Shown here one piece after another: positions 9,032 to 16,549 of a stretch of 57,106 nt of DNA (positions within the stretch are counted from its first letter, which is position 1; each line of letters begins with the position of its first letter). A model generated the notes under the pieces. The model was not told the origin of the DNA. It was given only the letters and a program-made list of their open reading frames with translations, and searched no databases. A program made the position numbers and the translations under genes. The stretch lies in contig NZ_FOVL01000022.1 of NCBI RefSeq assembly GCF_900115145.1, positions 1 through 57,106 on the forward strand. The letters run 5' to 3'. Origin of the DNA: Salegentibacter flavus. Lineage in GTDB: Bacteria > Bacteroidota > Bacteroidia > Flavobacteriales > Flavobacteriaceae.

Positions 9032-9670
9032 TTATTTTTTATCCACTTTTTTTAGAGCCTTTATTACAACAAAACCTCCTTTACCATAGCCTTTTATCGG
9101 TTCTTCTAAAATCTCCTCCTTGGCGTTGACCAGGGTTTGCCAGAAATTGAAATCCTGAAAGCCGGCTTCTTCAAGTAAATTTTTAATTTCTTCAACATCG
9201 TGAAAGTTGGCAGATCTATAGAACGGATTATCTTTCTTGTGTTCATGATATTTCCTGCCCAGGGGACTGGATTTATCGATCATACCAATAATAATAGAAC
9301 CACCGGGTTTCGTAATACGCCATGCTTCTTTAAAAGCTTTAGCTACGTCCTGCAGAAAACAATCTACCGTTACCATTAGGCTGTAATCAAATGAACCATC
9401 AGGTATCGGTAGATCCTCAGCATATCCTTTAAAAACCCTGATGCCTCTTTTAGACGCGACTTCCGCCATCTTCTCAGATGGGTCCACACCTGTTTCAATT
9501 CTTAATTCCCCGGCGAACCTCCCGGTTCCAACTCCAATTTCAATCCCTTTTCCTGTTTTTGGAACAGCTAGTTTAAGAGCTGCCAGTTCAGAGGAGAACC
9601 ATTTAGCGTGCTCCTCGAACCACTTGTCGTATTCCAGGGCTGCACGGTTAAAAGCCTTTACTTCTTCCAT
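9032..9670 (-). CDS. class I SAM-dependent methyltransferase
   Basis: A 212-residue cytosolic enzyme with the Rossmann SAM-binding motif GIEIGVGTGRF near residues 42-52, an acidic end of strand 2 (GVDPSEKM) and a motif IV region around DYSLMVTVDCFLQD. Substrate unknown. It has essentially one cysteine, so it lacks the cysteine set of arsenite methyltransferase (ArsM) despite the ArsR-type regulator 18 nt upstream. As part of a persulfide-type operon it could methylate a thiol or sulfide, but this is only a context guess. Confidence 0.8.
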   Translation of the reverse strand: MEEVKAFNRAALEYDKWFEEHAKWFSSELAALKLAVPKTGKGIEIGVGTGRFAGELRIETGVDPSEKMAEVASKRGIRVFKGYAEDLPIPDGSFDYSLMVTVDCFLQDVAKAFKEAWRITKPGGSIIIGMIDKSSPLGRKYHEHKKDNPFYRSANFHDVEEIKNLLEEAGFQDFNFWQTLVNAKEEILEEPIKGYGKGGFVVIKALKKVDKK

Positions 9671-9688
9671 AAGTCTCTCTGAATTATA

Positions 9689-10363
9689 TTAATTTATTTC
9701 AGCAGGAAAGCCCATTGCCTTCCAATCCGGAAATCCTTCTTTTAATCTTCTTGCATCAAAGCCTTTTTCTCTCAGCAAGCTTACTGCTTCATCGGCATAT
9801 ACACATAAAGGTCCACGGCAATATGCGATAATCTCTACTCCTTTTGGCAGTTCATCTATTCGTTCGGCAAGATCTTCAATAGGAATAGAAGCAGCCTCTT
9901 TAATATGACCCCGTTGGTATTCTTCCCCGGGGCGAACATCCAGTATTACAACATTCTGCCCGGAAATTTTCTGACGTAATTCCTCAATTGTTACCGGTTT
10001 CATCTTTTCTCCGGAACGATAGAAATCATTAACCAGTTTCTCAGCTTCAGCGTTCAGATCAAGTCCCAGTTCCCGTAAGGCACGCCAGGCCTGAAACACT
10101 TTATCATTGGTAAGTTGATAGTAAATAAAATTGCCTTTTTTACTGATTTCTACCAGACGCGCCCCTTTTAACACCTGTAAATGTTGAGAGGCATTTGCAA
10201 CACTCAAATTCGTCTGTTCGGCTATTTTCTCTACAGAAAAAGGGCCCTGGGCCAGCAAATCAATGATTTCCATTCGTCGTGGATTACCCAGGGCCTTGGT
10301 TATTTTTGCCAACTCGTTATAAGCCTTATTTTTAAACTCCCTCTTATCCATTGTCCTGATCAT
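9689..10363 (-). CDS. ArsR-family repressor fused to a rhodanese domain
   Basis: A 224-residue fusion; the start may equally be the Met at residue 5 (10351). Residues about 15-100 form a winged helix-turn-helix with the recognition helix around SVANASQHLQVLKG (54-67). Residues about 124-224 are a rhodanese domain with Cys182 in YCRGPLCVYAD. The helix-turn-helix part has no cysteine at all, so neither the arsenic-type metal site nor the two-cysteine switch of BigR/SqrR sulfide sensors is present; sensing probably runs through the rhodanese cysteine (or Cys182/Cys187). First gene of the operon with the methyltransferase, MFS carrier and MBL-rhodanese enzyme; it likely represses its own operon at the inverted repeat 30 bp upstream. 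Confidence 0.88.
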   Translation of the reverse strand: MIRTMDKREFKNKAYNELAKITKALGNPRRMEIIDLLAQGPFSVEKIAEQTNLSVANASQHLQVLKGARLVEISKKGNFIYYQLTNDKVFQAWRALRELGLDLNAEAEKLVNDFYRSGEKMKPVTIEELRQKISGQNVVILDVRPGEEYQRGHIKEAASIPIEDLAERIDELPKGVEIIAYCRGPLCVYADEAVSLLREKGFDARRLKEGFPDWKAMGFPAEIN

Positions 10364-10392
10364 TAGTTTGCTAATATAAAAATATTTTTCAA

Positions 10393-10416
10393 CTATTCAA
10401 TAAAATAATTGAATAG
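10393..10416. promoter_or_regulatory. perfect inverted repeat, probable operator of the ArsR-rhodanese regulator
   Basis: CTATTCAAT (10393-10401) and ATTGAATAG (10408-10416) are perfect 9-bp arms around a 6-bp AT spacer, 30 bp upstream of the regulator start. An extra half site, GAATAG, lies at 10434-10439. ArsR-family dimers bind such AT-rich palindromes over their own promoter. No clear -7 element was recognised beside it. Confidence 0.65.
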
Positions 10417-10606
10417 AGTTATTTAGTTCCCCTGAATAGGGGAGAGTGCCTACACGCAAATGGCGGGTTTGCCAGAAAAGAACTAAATTAGTTTTCAAAA
10501 CAACCAAAATCGTTAAGCCGACAAAACCGCATCCATGACTCCGCGTCACTTGTCATTATATGAAACCGCTGGCAAACATTTTAAAAAAACCTCCAATAAT
10601 TAAATA

Positions 10607-10987
10607 ATGACTGAACACGAAAAAGTAGGAAAAGAAAAAACACTTAGCAGAATATTGATTTGGTTACCTTCATTAATAATTACCTTTTATTATATTCCTA
10701 ATGCTTTGGATAAATTACTTGACCCAAATCAAACGGGAAAAATTGTAGAAAATGCTGCTGTAATGATTATAGCTGGAATCTTTCTGCTAATTGCAACGGC
10801 TTTGTTCTTATACAAGAAAACTATACTGATTGGAACTTCAATGTTAGTTTTATATATGATTTTTATTGTTTTAATTCATATGTATAAAGGAAAGCCATCT
10901 GAAATTGTAATTCTTATACTTATGGCAACTATTTTCGCTTCGTACATCAGACAGCCCCAATTATTTCATCAAAAACAAGAATTGTAG
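10607..10987 (+). CDS. DoxX-like small integral membrane protein
   Basis: A 126-residue protein with four predicted membrane segments, roughly residues 16-31, 49-67, 72-92 and 101-115. The spacing and the polar N-terminus with YYIPNALDKLLDP between segments one and two resemble the DoxX/DoxD family, whose members are linked to thiosulfate:quinone oxidation or redox homeostasis. The match is by pattern only. The gene is AT-rich, stands alone, and the preceding 60 bases look like gene-cassette style DNA, so recent acquisition is possible. Confidence 0.55.
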   Translation: MTEHEKVGKEKTLSRILIWLPSLIITFYYIPNALDKLLDPNQTGKIVENAAVMIIAGIFLLIATALFLYKKTILIGTSMLVLYMIFIVLIHMYKGKPSEIVILILMATIFASYIRQPQLFHQKQEL

Positions 10988-11142
10988 GAATAATTGATCT
11001 GAATTCGCAAATAATAAATTGAAAAAAATCAGAACTGAAAATCCATTGCATAACTAACTGTTCCCTTCGGTCGGAACCTGCGTATAGTCAATCTTGCCAG
11101 CTTGCACAGTTTATATACGGGACCTTATAGCACATTAAGAGA

Positions 11143-11595
11143 GTGAAAGAAATACCAGTAAAGAAATATGTTAGATATTTATTCGGAATAGCGATCCTTG
11201 TATTTATTCTTAATAAGTTATTTATAAGACCATGGCTTTTAGAAAATGACGTGCCTGGCATTTTTTTAATTGTTACTTATTCAATTCCAAACCTGATAGA
11301 AGCAACTGTTGTAACACTTTTATTAACTGGAATTCTTTTGCAGATACGTCAACTTTTTAATAGGAAATTTGGCTCCATAAAGGATAGATATATCCATATA
11401 TCAGCTGTATGCCTAGCTTCAATTTATGTCATCTCTCAGGAAATAAAACTTCATAACCTTGGTGGAAATAATGTCTACGACCCTTACGACATTGTCGCCT
11501 CACTTCTTGGCTTATTAGCAACTTTCGGTATAATTCAACTCTTTGGTTTTACCGAGAAAAAAAATGATGCAAATAAAAAGGACTTCAAAGAGTAA
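11143..11595 (+). CDS. small integral membrane protein of unknown function, GTG start
   Basis: A 150-residue protein starting with GTG at 11143. Four hydrophobic segments can be seen, near residues 10-26, 36-68, 82-97 and 120-138. The segment NVYDPYDIVASLLG before the last helix recalls the polar motif of VanZ-like and related Bacteroidota membrane proteins, but I cannot assign a family. It is AT-rich, stands alone between non-coding stretches of about 150 and 235 bp, and could be a transferred cassette-type gene like its neighbour at 10607. Confidence 0.5.
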   Translation: MKEIPVKKYVRYLFGIAILVFILNKLFIRPWLLENDVPGIFLIVTYSIPNLIEATVVTLLLTGILLQIRQLFNRKFGSIKDRYIHISAVCLASIYVISQEIKLHNLGGNNVYDPYDIVASLLGLLATFGIIQLFGFTEKKNDANKKDFKE

Positions 11596-11830
11596 AAACC
11601 TACTGCGGAAAAAATTCTGCAGGTTTTAACACAACGAAAATATATCCAAAACGAGTATACGGCAGCTATAAAGCGACAGAGGAATGACAAACCAAAAGCC
11701 AAAAAAGGAAGATAGCAAGCTGAACTTATGAAGTTCAGGAAATTGGTTTTTTCAACAATTAACTCTTATCTTAACAACAAGCCTAAGCCTCTACAAAAAT
11801 CGGATAGTTTATCTCATTACAAAATGGTTT

Positions 11831-13132
11831 ATGAATAAAAGGAGTCATTATACCGGAGTTTATCTTTTCTGGGCTGTTGCTCTCCTGGTAATTCCTATCT
11901 GGTGGATATCTTATCCTGAATCATCCGTCAAACATAATTTTAAGTCGTTTCATGTCTATGGCAGTCAAATTTCCGCCTTACTGGGCTTTTCATTTTTTGC
12001 GCTGAGTTTTGTGCTGTCTACGCGCTTAAACATAATCGAGGATTTGTTCGGGGGATTGGACAAAGTATACCATGCACACCATAGCATGGCAAAGATGGCC
12101 CTGCTATTCATGGTAGCGCATCCATTGCTTCTGGCGTTGCGCTGGGTACCGGAAGATATTTCAAAAGCGCTTTGGTATCTTTTTCCAGTGCACAGGCGGA
12201 TGGAAATCAATATTGGTAGCTGGGCTATGTGGGGCGTAGTGGTGTTATTGTTTTTTACCCTGGTGGTCAGGCTTCGCTATCATTGGTGGAAATACACGCA
12301 TAAGTTCCTCGGTGTTTTTTTTATTGCTGCTGTAGTGCATATATTTCTTACAGATCCAACAATGCTTGGTAATCTGGGATTGAAAATTTATATATGGTCA
12401 CTTTCAATTGCGGCTTTCATTGCCTGGACTTATAAGACACTCTTGTTTAATTTCGTTAAGAAAAAATTCAGCTACCGGGTTACTCAAATAAATCGTTTGA
12501 ACGAAAAAGTGATGGAGATTGAACTTAGTCCATTGCATGAGGGAGTCAGATTTATTCCGGGTCAATTTTGCTTCTTCAGCTTCAGATCACCTGCTATATC
12601 AAGGGAAGCGCATCCTTACACGATCACTCAGGTGAAAGAAAATGGCACTATTTTTATTATGGTTAAATCCTTGGGGGATTATACCGGTCGGTTGTACGAC
12701 AAACTGCGGTCGGGTGCAGTTGGTTTAATCGAAGGCCCTTATGGCAGGTTTGATTACAAAAACGGATCCCACAGGCAGGTGTGGATAGGAGGAGGGGTGG
12801 GGATAGCTCCGTTTATCAGTTGGGCGAATGACCTGATTAAACACCCCTCTAATGATTTGAAAGTAGATATATTTTATTGTGTGAACCACTCCTCAGAAGC
12901 TACCCATGCTTCCGTCTTTCAGGAGTTGCAAAAAGTGATGCCTTCGGCTCACTTGCACTTGATCATTAGAGATGTGCAGGGGTTTGTCAAACTGAGTGAT
13001 GTGGAAGATATTGCAATGAAAGATATATTCATTTGCGGCCCCAGTGATATGAGAAAAGCTTTGTTATTGGATAGCAGGAAACTGAATCTAAACAGAAATA
13101 ATATCCACTACGAGGACTTCGATTTTTTTTAA
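11831..13132 (+). CDS. ferric-reductase-like transmembrane flavocytochrome
   Basis: A 433-residue inner-membrane protein. Residues 10-205 are a ferric-reductase-type heme domain of about six helices, with candidate heme ligands His83/His84, His97, His157 and His170. Residues about 212-433 are a ferredoxin-reductase-type module: HPYTIT (261-266) for FAD, GGGVGIAP (320-327) and the late CGP (about 396-398) for NAD(P)H. It should move electrons from NAD(P)H across the membrane to an external acceptor such as ferric iron, or support another heme-linked reduction. It starts 235 bp after its upstream neighbour and no partner is in line, so the acceptor remains open. Confidence 0.85.
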   Translation: MNKRSHYTGVYLFWAVALLVIPIWWISYPESSVKHNFKSFHVYGSQISALLGFSFFALSFVLSTRLNIIEDLFGGLDKVYHAHHSMAKMALLFMVAHPLLLALRWVPEDISKALWYLFPVHRRMEINIGSWAMWGVVVLLFFTLVVRLRYHWWKYTHKFLGVFFIAAVVHIFLTDPTMLGNLGLKIYIWSLSIAAFIAWTYKTLLFNFVKKKFSYRVTQINRLNEKVMEIELSPLHEGVRFIPGQFCFFSFRSPAISREAHPYTITQVKENGTIFIMVKSLGDYTGRLYDKLRSGAVGLIEGPYGRFDYKNGSHRQVWIGGGVGIAPFISWANDLIKHPSNDLKVDIFYCVNHSSEATHASVFQELQKVMPSAHLHLIIRDVQGFVKLSDVEDIAMKDIFICGPSDMRKALLLDSRKLNLNRNNIHYEDFDFF

Positions 13133-13268
13133 AAGAGAAAAGGAAAAAAATTCCCTGCGTAAGAAGAGAAGAAAGTAGACAGGGCTACAGCACTTTTGAA
13201 TAGATGTATCCTGACTTCCAACTTTGTCTTTGGTTTTCTTCCACTAAACCTATCTTAATTAACAAGCT

Positions 13269-13335
13269 CGCCTTATCCCGGCATTACTGGTGATATTCTT
13301 TTATATTCAGACGTTTATAATGAGTTGGCAACTAG
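13269..13335 (+). repeat. dispersed repeat, copy B
   Basis: Same family as copy A at 531-599 and copy C at 30349-30412. It carries CTTATCCCGGCATTACTGG, GATATTCTTTTATATT and a GTTTATAA-GAGTTGGC tail. This copy lies downstream of the flavocytochrome and upstream of the porin-like gene. The rest of the 370-bp gap (13133-13504) shows no gene. Confidence 0.6.
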
Positions 13336-13504
13336 TTTAAGACATGCGCTTTGCTTACATAGGTTGACTAAAAATTACTCTAACTTTAATAAAATTTCAG
13401 TAAATTTATGAGGATACCTCAGAAATAAAGTTTCCTTATTAAACTAAACGGAAACTTCTGCTCGGAATCTTACTGAAATTTAAACCGTAAATTCCTGTTG
13501 TTTT

Positions 13505-14659
13505 ATGATAAAGTCATTTTTAGCAAGTGTGTTTTTATTAAGTACTATATTGGGATTTTCGCAACCAAACGACAGCCTGGCTGAACCTGTTCTCCCCATA
13601 GAAAAAACAAACCTCTTAAAAAATATAAATTTCACTTTCGATATGCGCATGGAATTTCGCGCCTATACCTTTCGGGGAGGTGACCACTATTACAACGGGA
13701 TACAGTTTCAAAATGGGCATACAGCACTTGGGATTTCCGGGAAATTACACGAAAGAGTGAATTTTAATTTTAGAAACCGCTTTAATAAAGGCGGAAATGT
13801 GCAAACCCTGGACCAACTGGGAAGTAATATCGAATTGGCCTATATAGATGTTAAAGCCAGTCCGGTCCTTAATATTTTACTTGGAAAAATGCCTGCGTTC
13901 TATGGGGGTTATGAATACGAGTTCAGTGCTTTAGAGGTTTTGGAATTTAATGATATTTACAATAATGTTCTGGCATTTGTTACAGGCGCCGGAATAACGT
14001 ATCAGGCTTTAGAAAATCATAAATTCGGATTGCAGGTATTGAACTCGCGCACCATGCATTATGACGACCTTTACGGCGATATAGTTGCAGAAAACATCCA
14101 GGAACCTGACTGGCCTGTAGCAATTGTTGGAAACTGGCGGGGAAGCTTTTTTGATGAAAAATTCCAAACCATTTATAGTATGAGTTATGGCAATGAAGTA
14201 AAAAACAGAGGAACCTATTTTTTTACTTTAGGCCATAAATACCAAAACCAAAATCTTACCTTGATGTATGACTTTCATTACAGCTATGAACAGGTCGATA
14301 CCAAAGGCGTTATGACCAATATTCTTGGGGACGACTGGGTGGCTGAAGAGGTGTTGTATATCGAAAACTGGTTAAGAGCAGAATACCGCTTCAGCCCAAA
14401 ATTTAAAGGTTTATTAAGCCTTATGACCAGCAGTGCCTATGGTAACGTGATAACCGACCAGGACCACATGAGAACAAGCTATGGAGTGATTCCAACCATT
14501 TATTACAGTCCGTTTAAAAACATTGATATCCGGTTTTTCTTAGCTTATATCGGCCGGTATTTCGATTATTCAGAATATGCCATAGAAAATCTGGATCAGT
14601 CCAGTTATAATAAAAATGAAGTAAGGCTTGGCTTTATTGCTCCGCTGTTGTTATTTTAA
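13505..14659 (+). CDS. porin-like outer-membrane beta-barrel protein
   Basis: A 384-residue protein with a signal peptide (MIKSFLASVFLLSTILGFS, cut before Q20). The rest is a regular alternation of short beta strands with many aromatic residues at strand ends, for example GISGKLHERVNFNFRNRF and LTLMYDFHYSYEQV, and it ends in a hydrophobic strand LGFIAPLLLF as barrels do. Overall it resembles the OprO/OprP phosphate-selective porin type found in Bacteroidota, but the substrate cannot be read from sequence. It stands alone; the following 340 bp hold no gene. Confidence 0.7.
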   Translation: MIKSFLASVFLLSTILGFSQPNDSLAEPVLPIEKTNLLKNINFTFDMRMEFRAYTFRGGDHYYNGIQFQNGHTALGISGKLHERVNFNFRNRFNKGGNVQTLDQLGSNIELAYIDVKASPVLNILLGKMPAFYGGYEYEFSALEVLEFNDIYNNVLAFVTGAGITYQALENHKFGLQVLNSRTMHYDDLYGDIVAENIQEPDWPVAIVGNWRGSFFDEKFQTIYSMSYGNEVKNRGTYFFTLGHKYQNQNLTLMYDFHYSYEQVDTKGVMTNILGDDWVAEEVLYIENWLRAEYRFSPKFKGLLSLMTSSAYGNVITDQDHMRTSYGVIPTIYYSPFKNIDIRFFLAYIGRYFDYSEYAIENLDQSSYNKNEVRLGFIAPLLLF

Positions 14660-14998
14660 GATACCATCAACATTAAATTATGAGTTGAATGTCTTCCAGA
14701 ATATGAGAGTAAAGCCGACTCGGTTTGGCAAATGAGCCTGTGGCCTTTGTTGTCGGGTACAAGCTTTTTAAAACTCCTTACCTCTAAAATAGGCGCAAAT
14801 ACCTACAAATCAGAGTTTTATTTTTATTTTAAAAAAAAATTTAACTTTGAAAAAAAGGATTATATCCTACACGCCCCTTCAATCTTATCCATGCCCCCTT
14901 CAATTCCCTACACACCCCCTGCAAAGCCTGGAATCTTACCCGATGTTGAATTTGATCTTTCTATGGTAACTGAAATTGTAACCATTAAACCTTTTATT
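14660..14998 (+). promoter_or_regulatory. 339-bp intergenic stretch with a -7 promoter element for the lipoprotein gene
   Basis: The Bacteroidota -7 element TAACTTTG lies at 14842-14849 and would start transcription near 14855, giving a leader of about 140 nt before the ATG at 14999. No convincing -33 TTTG is placed at the right distance, only T-rich DNA. The reading frame is open through the leader back to 14732, but that part is low-complexity and proline-rich and is not credible protein. Confidence 0.4.
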
Positions 14999-15826
14999 AT
15001 GATTTATTTTAAAAACATCCGTCTATTTTTATTTGCAGGTATTCTTTCTTTAATTTTTGGATTTGTTTCCTGCGAAACCGAAAAACTACCACAGGAAAAG
15101 TATGAAGTATTTCATGCCAAAACCACTATGGGAACCGAAAATGCCCGCTTTCCCACCTTTCATCATAATTTCAATGATAATTTGGGACCATGGGTAGATA
15201 ACAGCATTGAAGGAGAATTGGGTTGGTGTGGTTCCATTGAATTGGCCGACCGAAAGAACAGTGACATATCTCCTTCAGCAGGAAGAGGTTTTGCGATTCT
15301 GATGAATGGGACTTGTAATGATTATTATACAGAACAAGGATTCGAAACTAGTGGTCCGGCAACCTTTGATCCTGCCCTGTGGGGTATGAATTTCCCTGAG
15401 AGCGGCTTTATCCATCAGCTGGACATCTATCTTGACCCGGGAAGCTTTGAATCGGGAGCAGCTTTTACCTACGCGAATTCCCTGTTTTATGAAGCAGCAG
15501 ATTATCCCTTCCGGTACTTTTCCATAGACGTGACCAAGACAGAAGCTATCCTATGGGTGGAGGATTACCAGGTGAGTGAAAACGGCTGGTATACCTTTAG
15601 ACATGTTAATTCCCGGGATGACGAAGGAAACCTGAAAGTTGATTTTGAACTGTTAAAAAATGGAAAAGTATTATATTCCACTTCTATTGACCAGACGCTA
15701 CTGACAGCAGAATCCACAACTTCCTTTTTAGCTGATGGCCTGGGAAGTGGCTATATTTGGTTCGTCTCTATACAGGAGGGAGTGAGCCTGCCTGTGGATG
15801 AATACTTCCTGCGACCCGGAAAATAG
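14999..15826 (+). CDS. surface or periplasmic lipoprotein of unknown function
   Basis: A 275-residue protein. I chose the ATG at 14999 because it gives a clean lipoprotein signal (MIYFKNIRLFLFAGILSLIFGFVSC, lipid on Cys25); an in-frame extension upstream would bury it. The mature part has a beta-sandwich look, with segments GELGWCGSIELADRK, FIHQLDIYLDPGSF and FRYFSIDVTKTEAILWVEDY that resemble carbohydrate-binding or concanavalin-like folds. No catalytic motif recognised. Two cysteines (WCGS and GTCNDYY) may form a disulfide. A promoter element lies at 14842 and a terminator at 15890. Confidence 0.7.
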   Translation: MIYFKNIRLFLFAGILSLIFGFVSCETEKLPQEKYEVFHAKTTMGTENARFPTFHHNFNDNLGPWVDNSIEGELGWCGSIELADRKNSDISPSAGRGFAILMNGTCNDYYTEQGFETSGPATFDPALWGMNFPESGFIHQLDIYLDPGSFESGAAFTYANSLFYEAADYPFRYFSIDVTKTEAILWVEDYQVSENGWYTFRHVNSRDDEGNLKVDFELLKNGKVLYSTSIDQTLLTAESTTSFLADGLGSGYIWFVSIQEGVSLPVDEYFLRPGK

Positions 15827-15889
15827 TTTAAGTCGTTATATTAAAATTCTTTAAAATAATGGAAGATCCTCCTTTTTTCATGGAGAAAG

Positions 15890-15918
15890 ACCCGCAATGA
15901 ACGTTGCGGGTTTATTTT
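15890..15918 (+). terminator. intrinsic terminator after the lipoprotein gene
   Basis: ACCCGCAA (15890-15897) pairs with TTGCGGGT (15904-15911) around a 6-nt loop and is followed by TTATTTTTA. Confidence 0.75.
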
Positions 15919-16007
15919 TAGTACTTGAAATCATCTTATTTTTCAGCTTTAGATATTGGAAATTGAAATAAAAAAGCAAATAGAAAATAGGAGGGAAGTA
16001 GTAAAGA

Positions 16008-16403
16008 TCACCTAACCGACTTCATCCGGGATTTCAATTCCAGGAATTTCTTTTCAAAAGGTTCTCTCTTGTAAAACTCCTCTTTCCCGACTTCAAAATC
16101 AACCAAACGTCTTCTGATAAATCCTTCACTGATATTAATATCCCGCATAAAGATCTTTATCTGTTCTGTGATCTTCTCCTTCCAGGGGTGCTTAGATCCG
16201 CTGAATCGACAAAACCGTATAAACAAATTCTCCTGAAAATCCATCACCCAGGTCACCACCGATAACTCAATGATATCTGATTTCGGACCTTGCCGGGAAC
16301 CATTATAGAAGTAGCCAAAAGAAAAATCAAGCATATCATCAAAGATTTCACTCTGATCAACATAATCATATCTGGTAACTTCTCTTAAAGGTATTCTAGG
16401 CAT
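16008..16403 (-). CDS. conserved hypothetical protein
   Basis: A protein of 131 residues when started at the ATG at 16401-16403 (MPRIPLREVTRYDYVDQ); an in-frame start at 16448 would add 15 residues but would place a strong hairpin inside the coding region. It is soluble, rich in charged and aromatic residues, and shows no signal peptide or known motif. The C-terminal half (RDINISEGFIRRRLVDFEVGKEEF) looks helical. I do not recognise the family. It stands alone, opposite in strand to the lipoprotein gene and 147 bp before the end of the exonuclease gene. Confidence 0.55.
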   Translation of the reverse strand: MPRIPLREVTRYDYVDQSEIFDDMLDFSFGYFYNGSRQGPKSDIIELSVVTWVMDFQENLFIRFCRFSGSKHPWKEKITEQIKIFMRDINISEGFIRRRLVDFEVGKEEFYKREPFEKKFLELKSRMKSVR

Positions 16404-16419
16404 AACAATTTGGTGAAAA

Positions 16420-16437
16420 ATGGGGGAAATCCCCCAT
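16420..16437 (-). promoter_or_regulatory. GC-rich hairpin in the leader of the hypothetical gene
   Basis: ATGGGGG (16420-16426) pairs perfectly with CCCCCAT (16431-16437) around a 4-nt loop, only 17 nt ahead of the chosen start at 16403. There is no T-run after it, so it is not a terminator; it could control translation of the leader, or simply lie in coding DNA if the longer start at 16448 is used. Confidence 0.4.
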
Positions 16438-16549
16438 AAGGAAAACATTTATAAATAGTTTCTTTGCAAAACCCAGGAACCTGCCCATTTCATCGTTAAC
16501 CCCAAAACACGGAAATGGGCATTTTTATTTCAAAAAAATATAAAGGAGC

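Noticed and set aside
9032-9670. Arsenite methyltransferase
   Set aside because: The needed cysteines are missing, although an ArsR-type regulator is adjacent.
14732-14998. N-terminal extension of the lipoprotein gene
   Set aside because: Low-complexity leader with proline runs; it would bury a clean lipoprotein signal starting at 14999, and a promoter element lies inside it.
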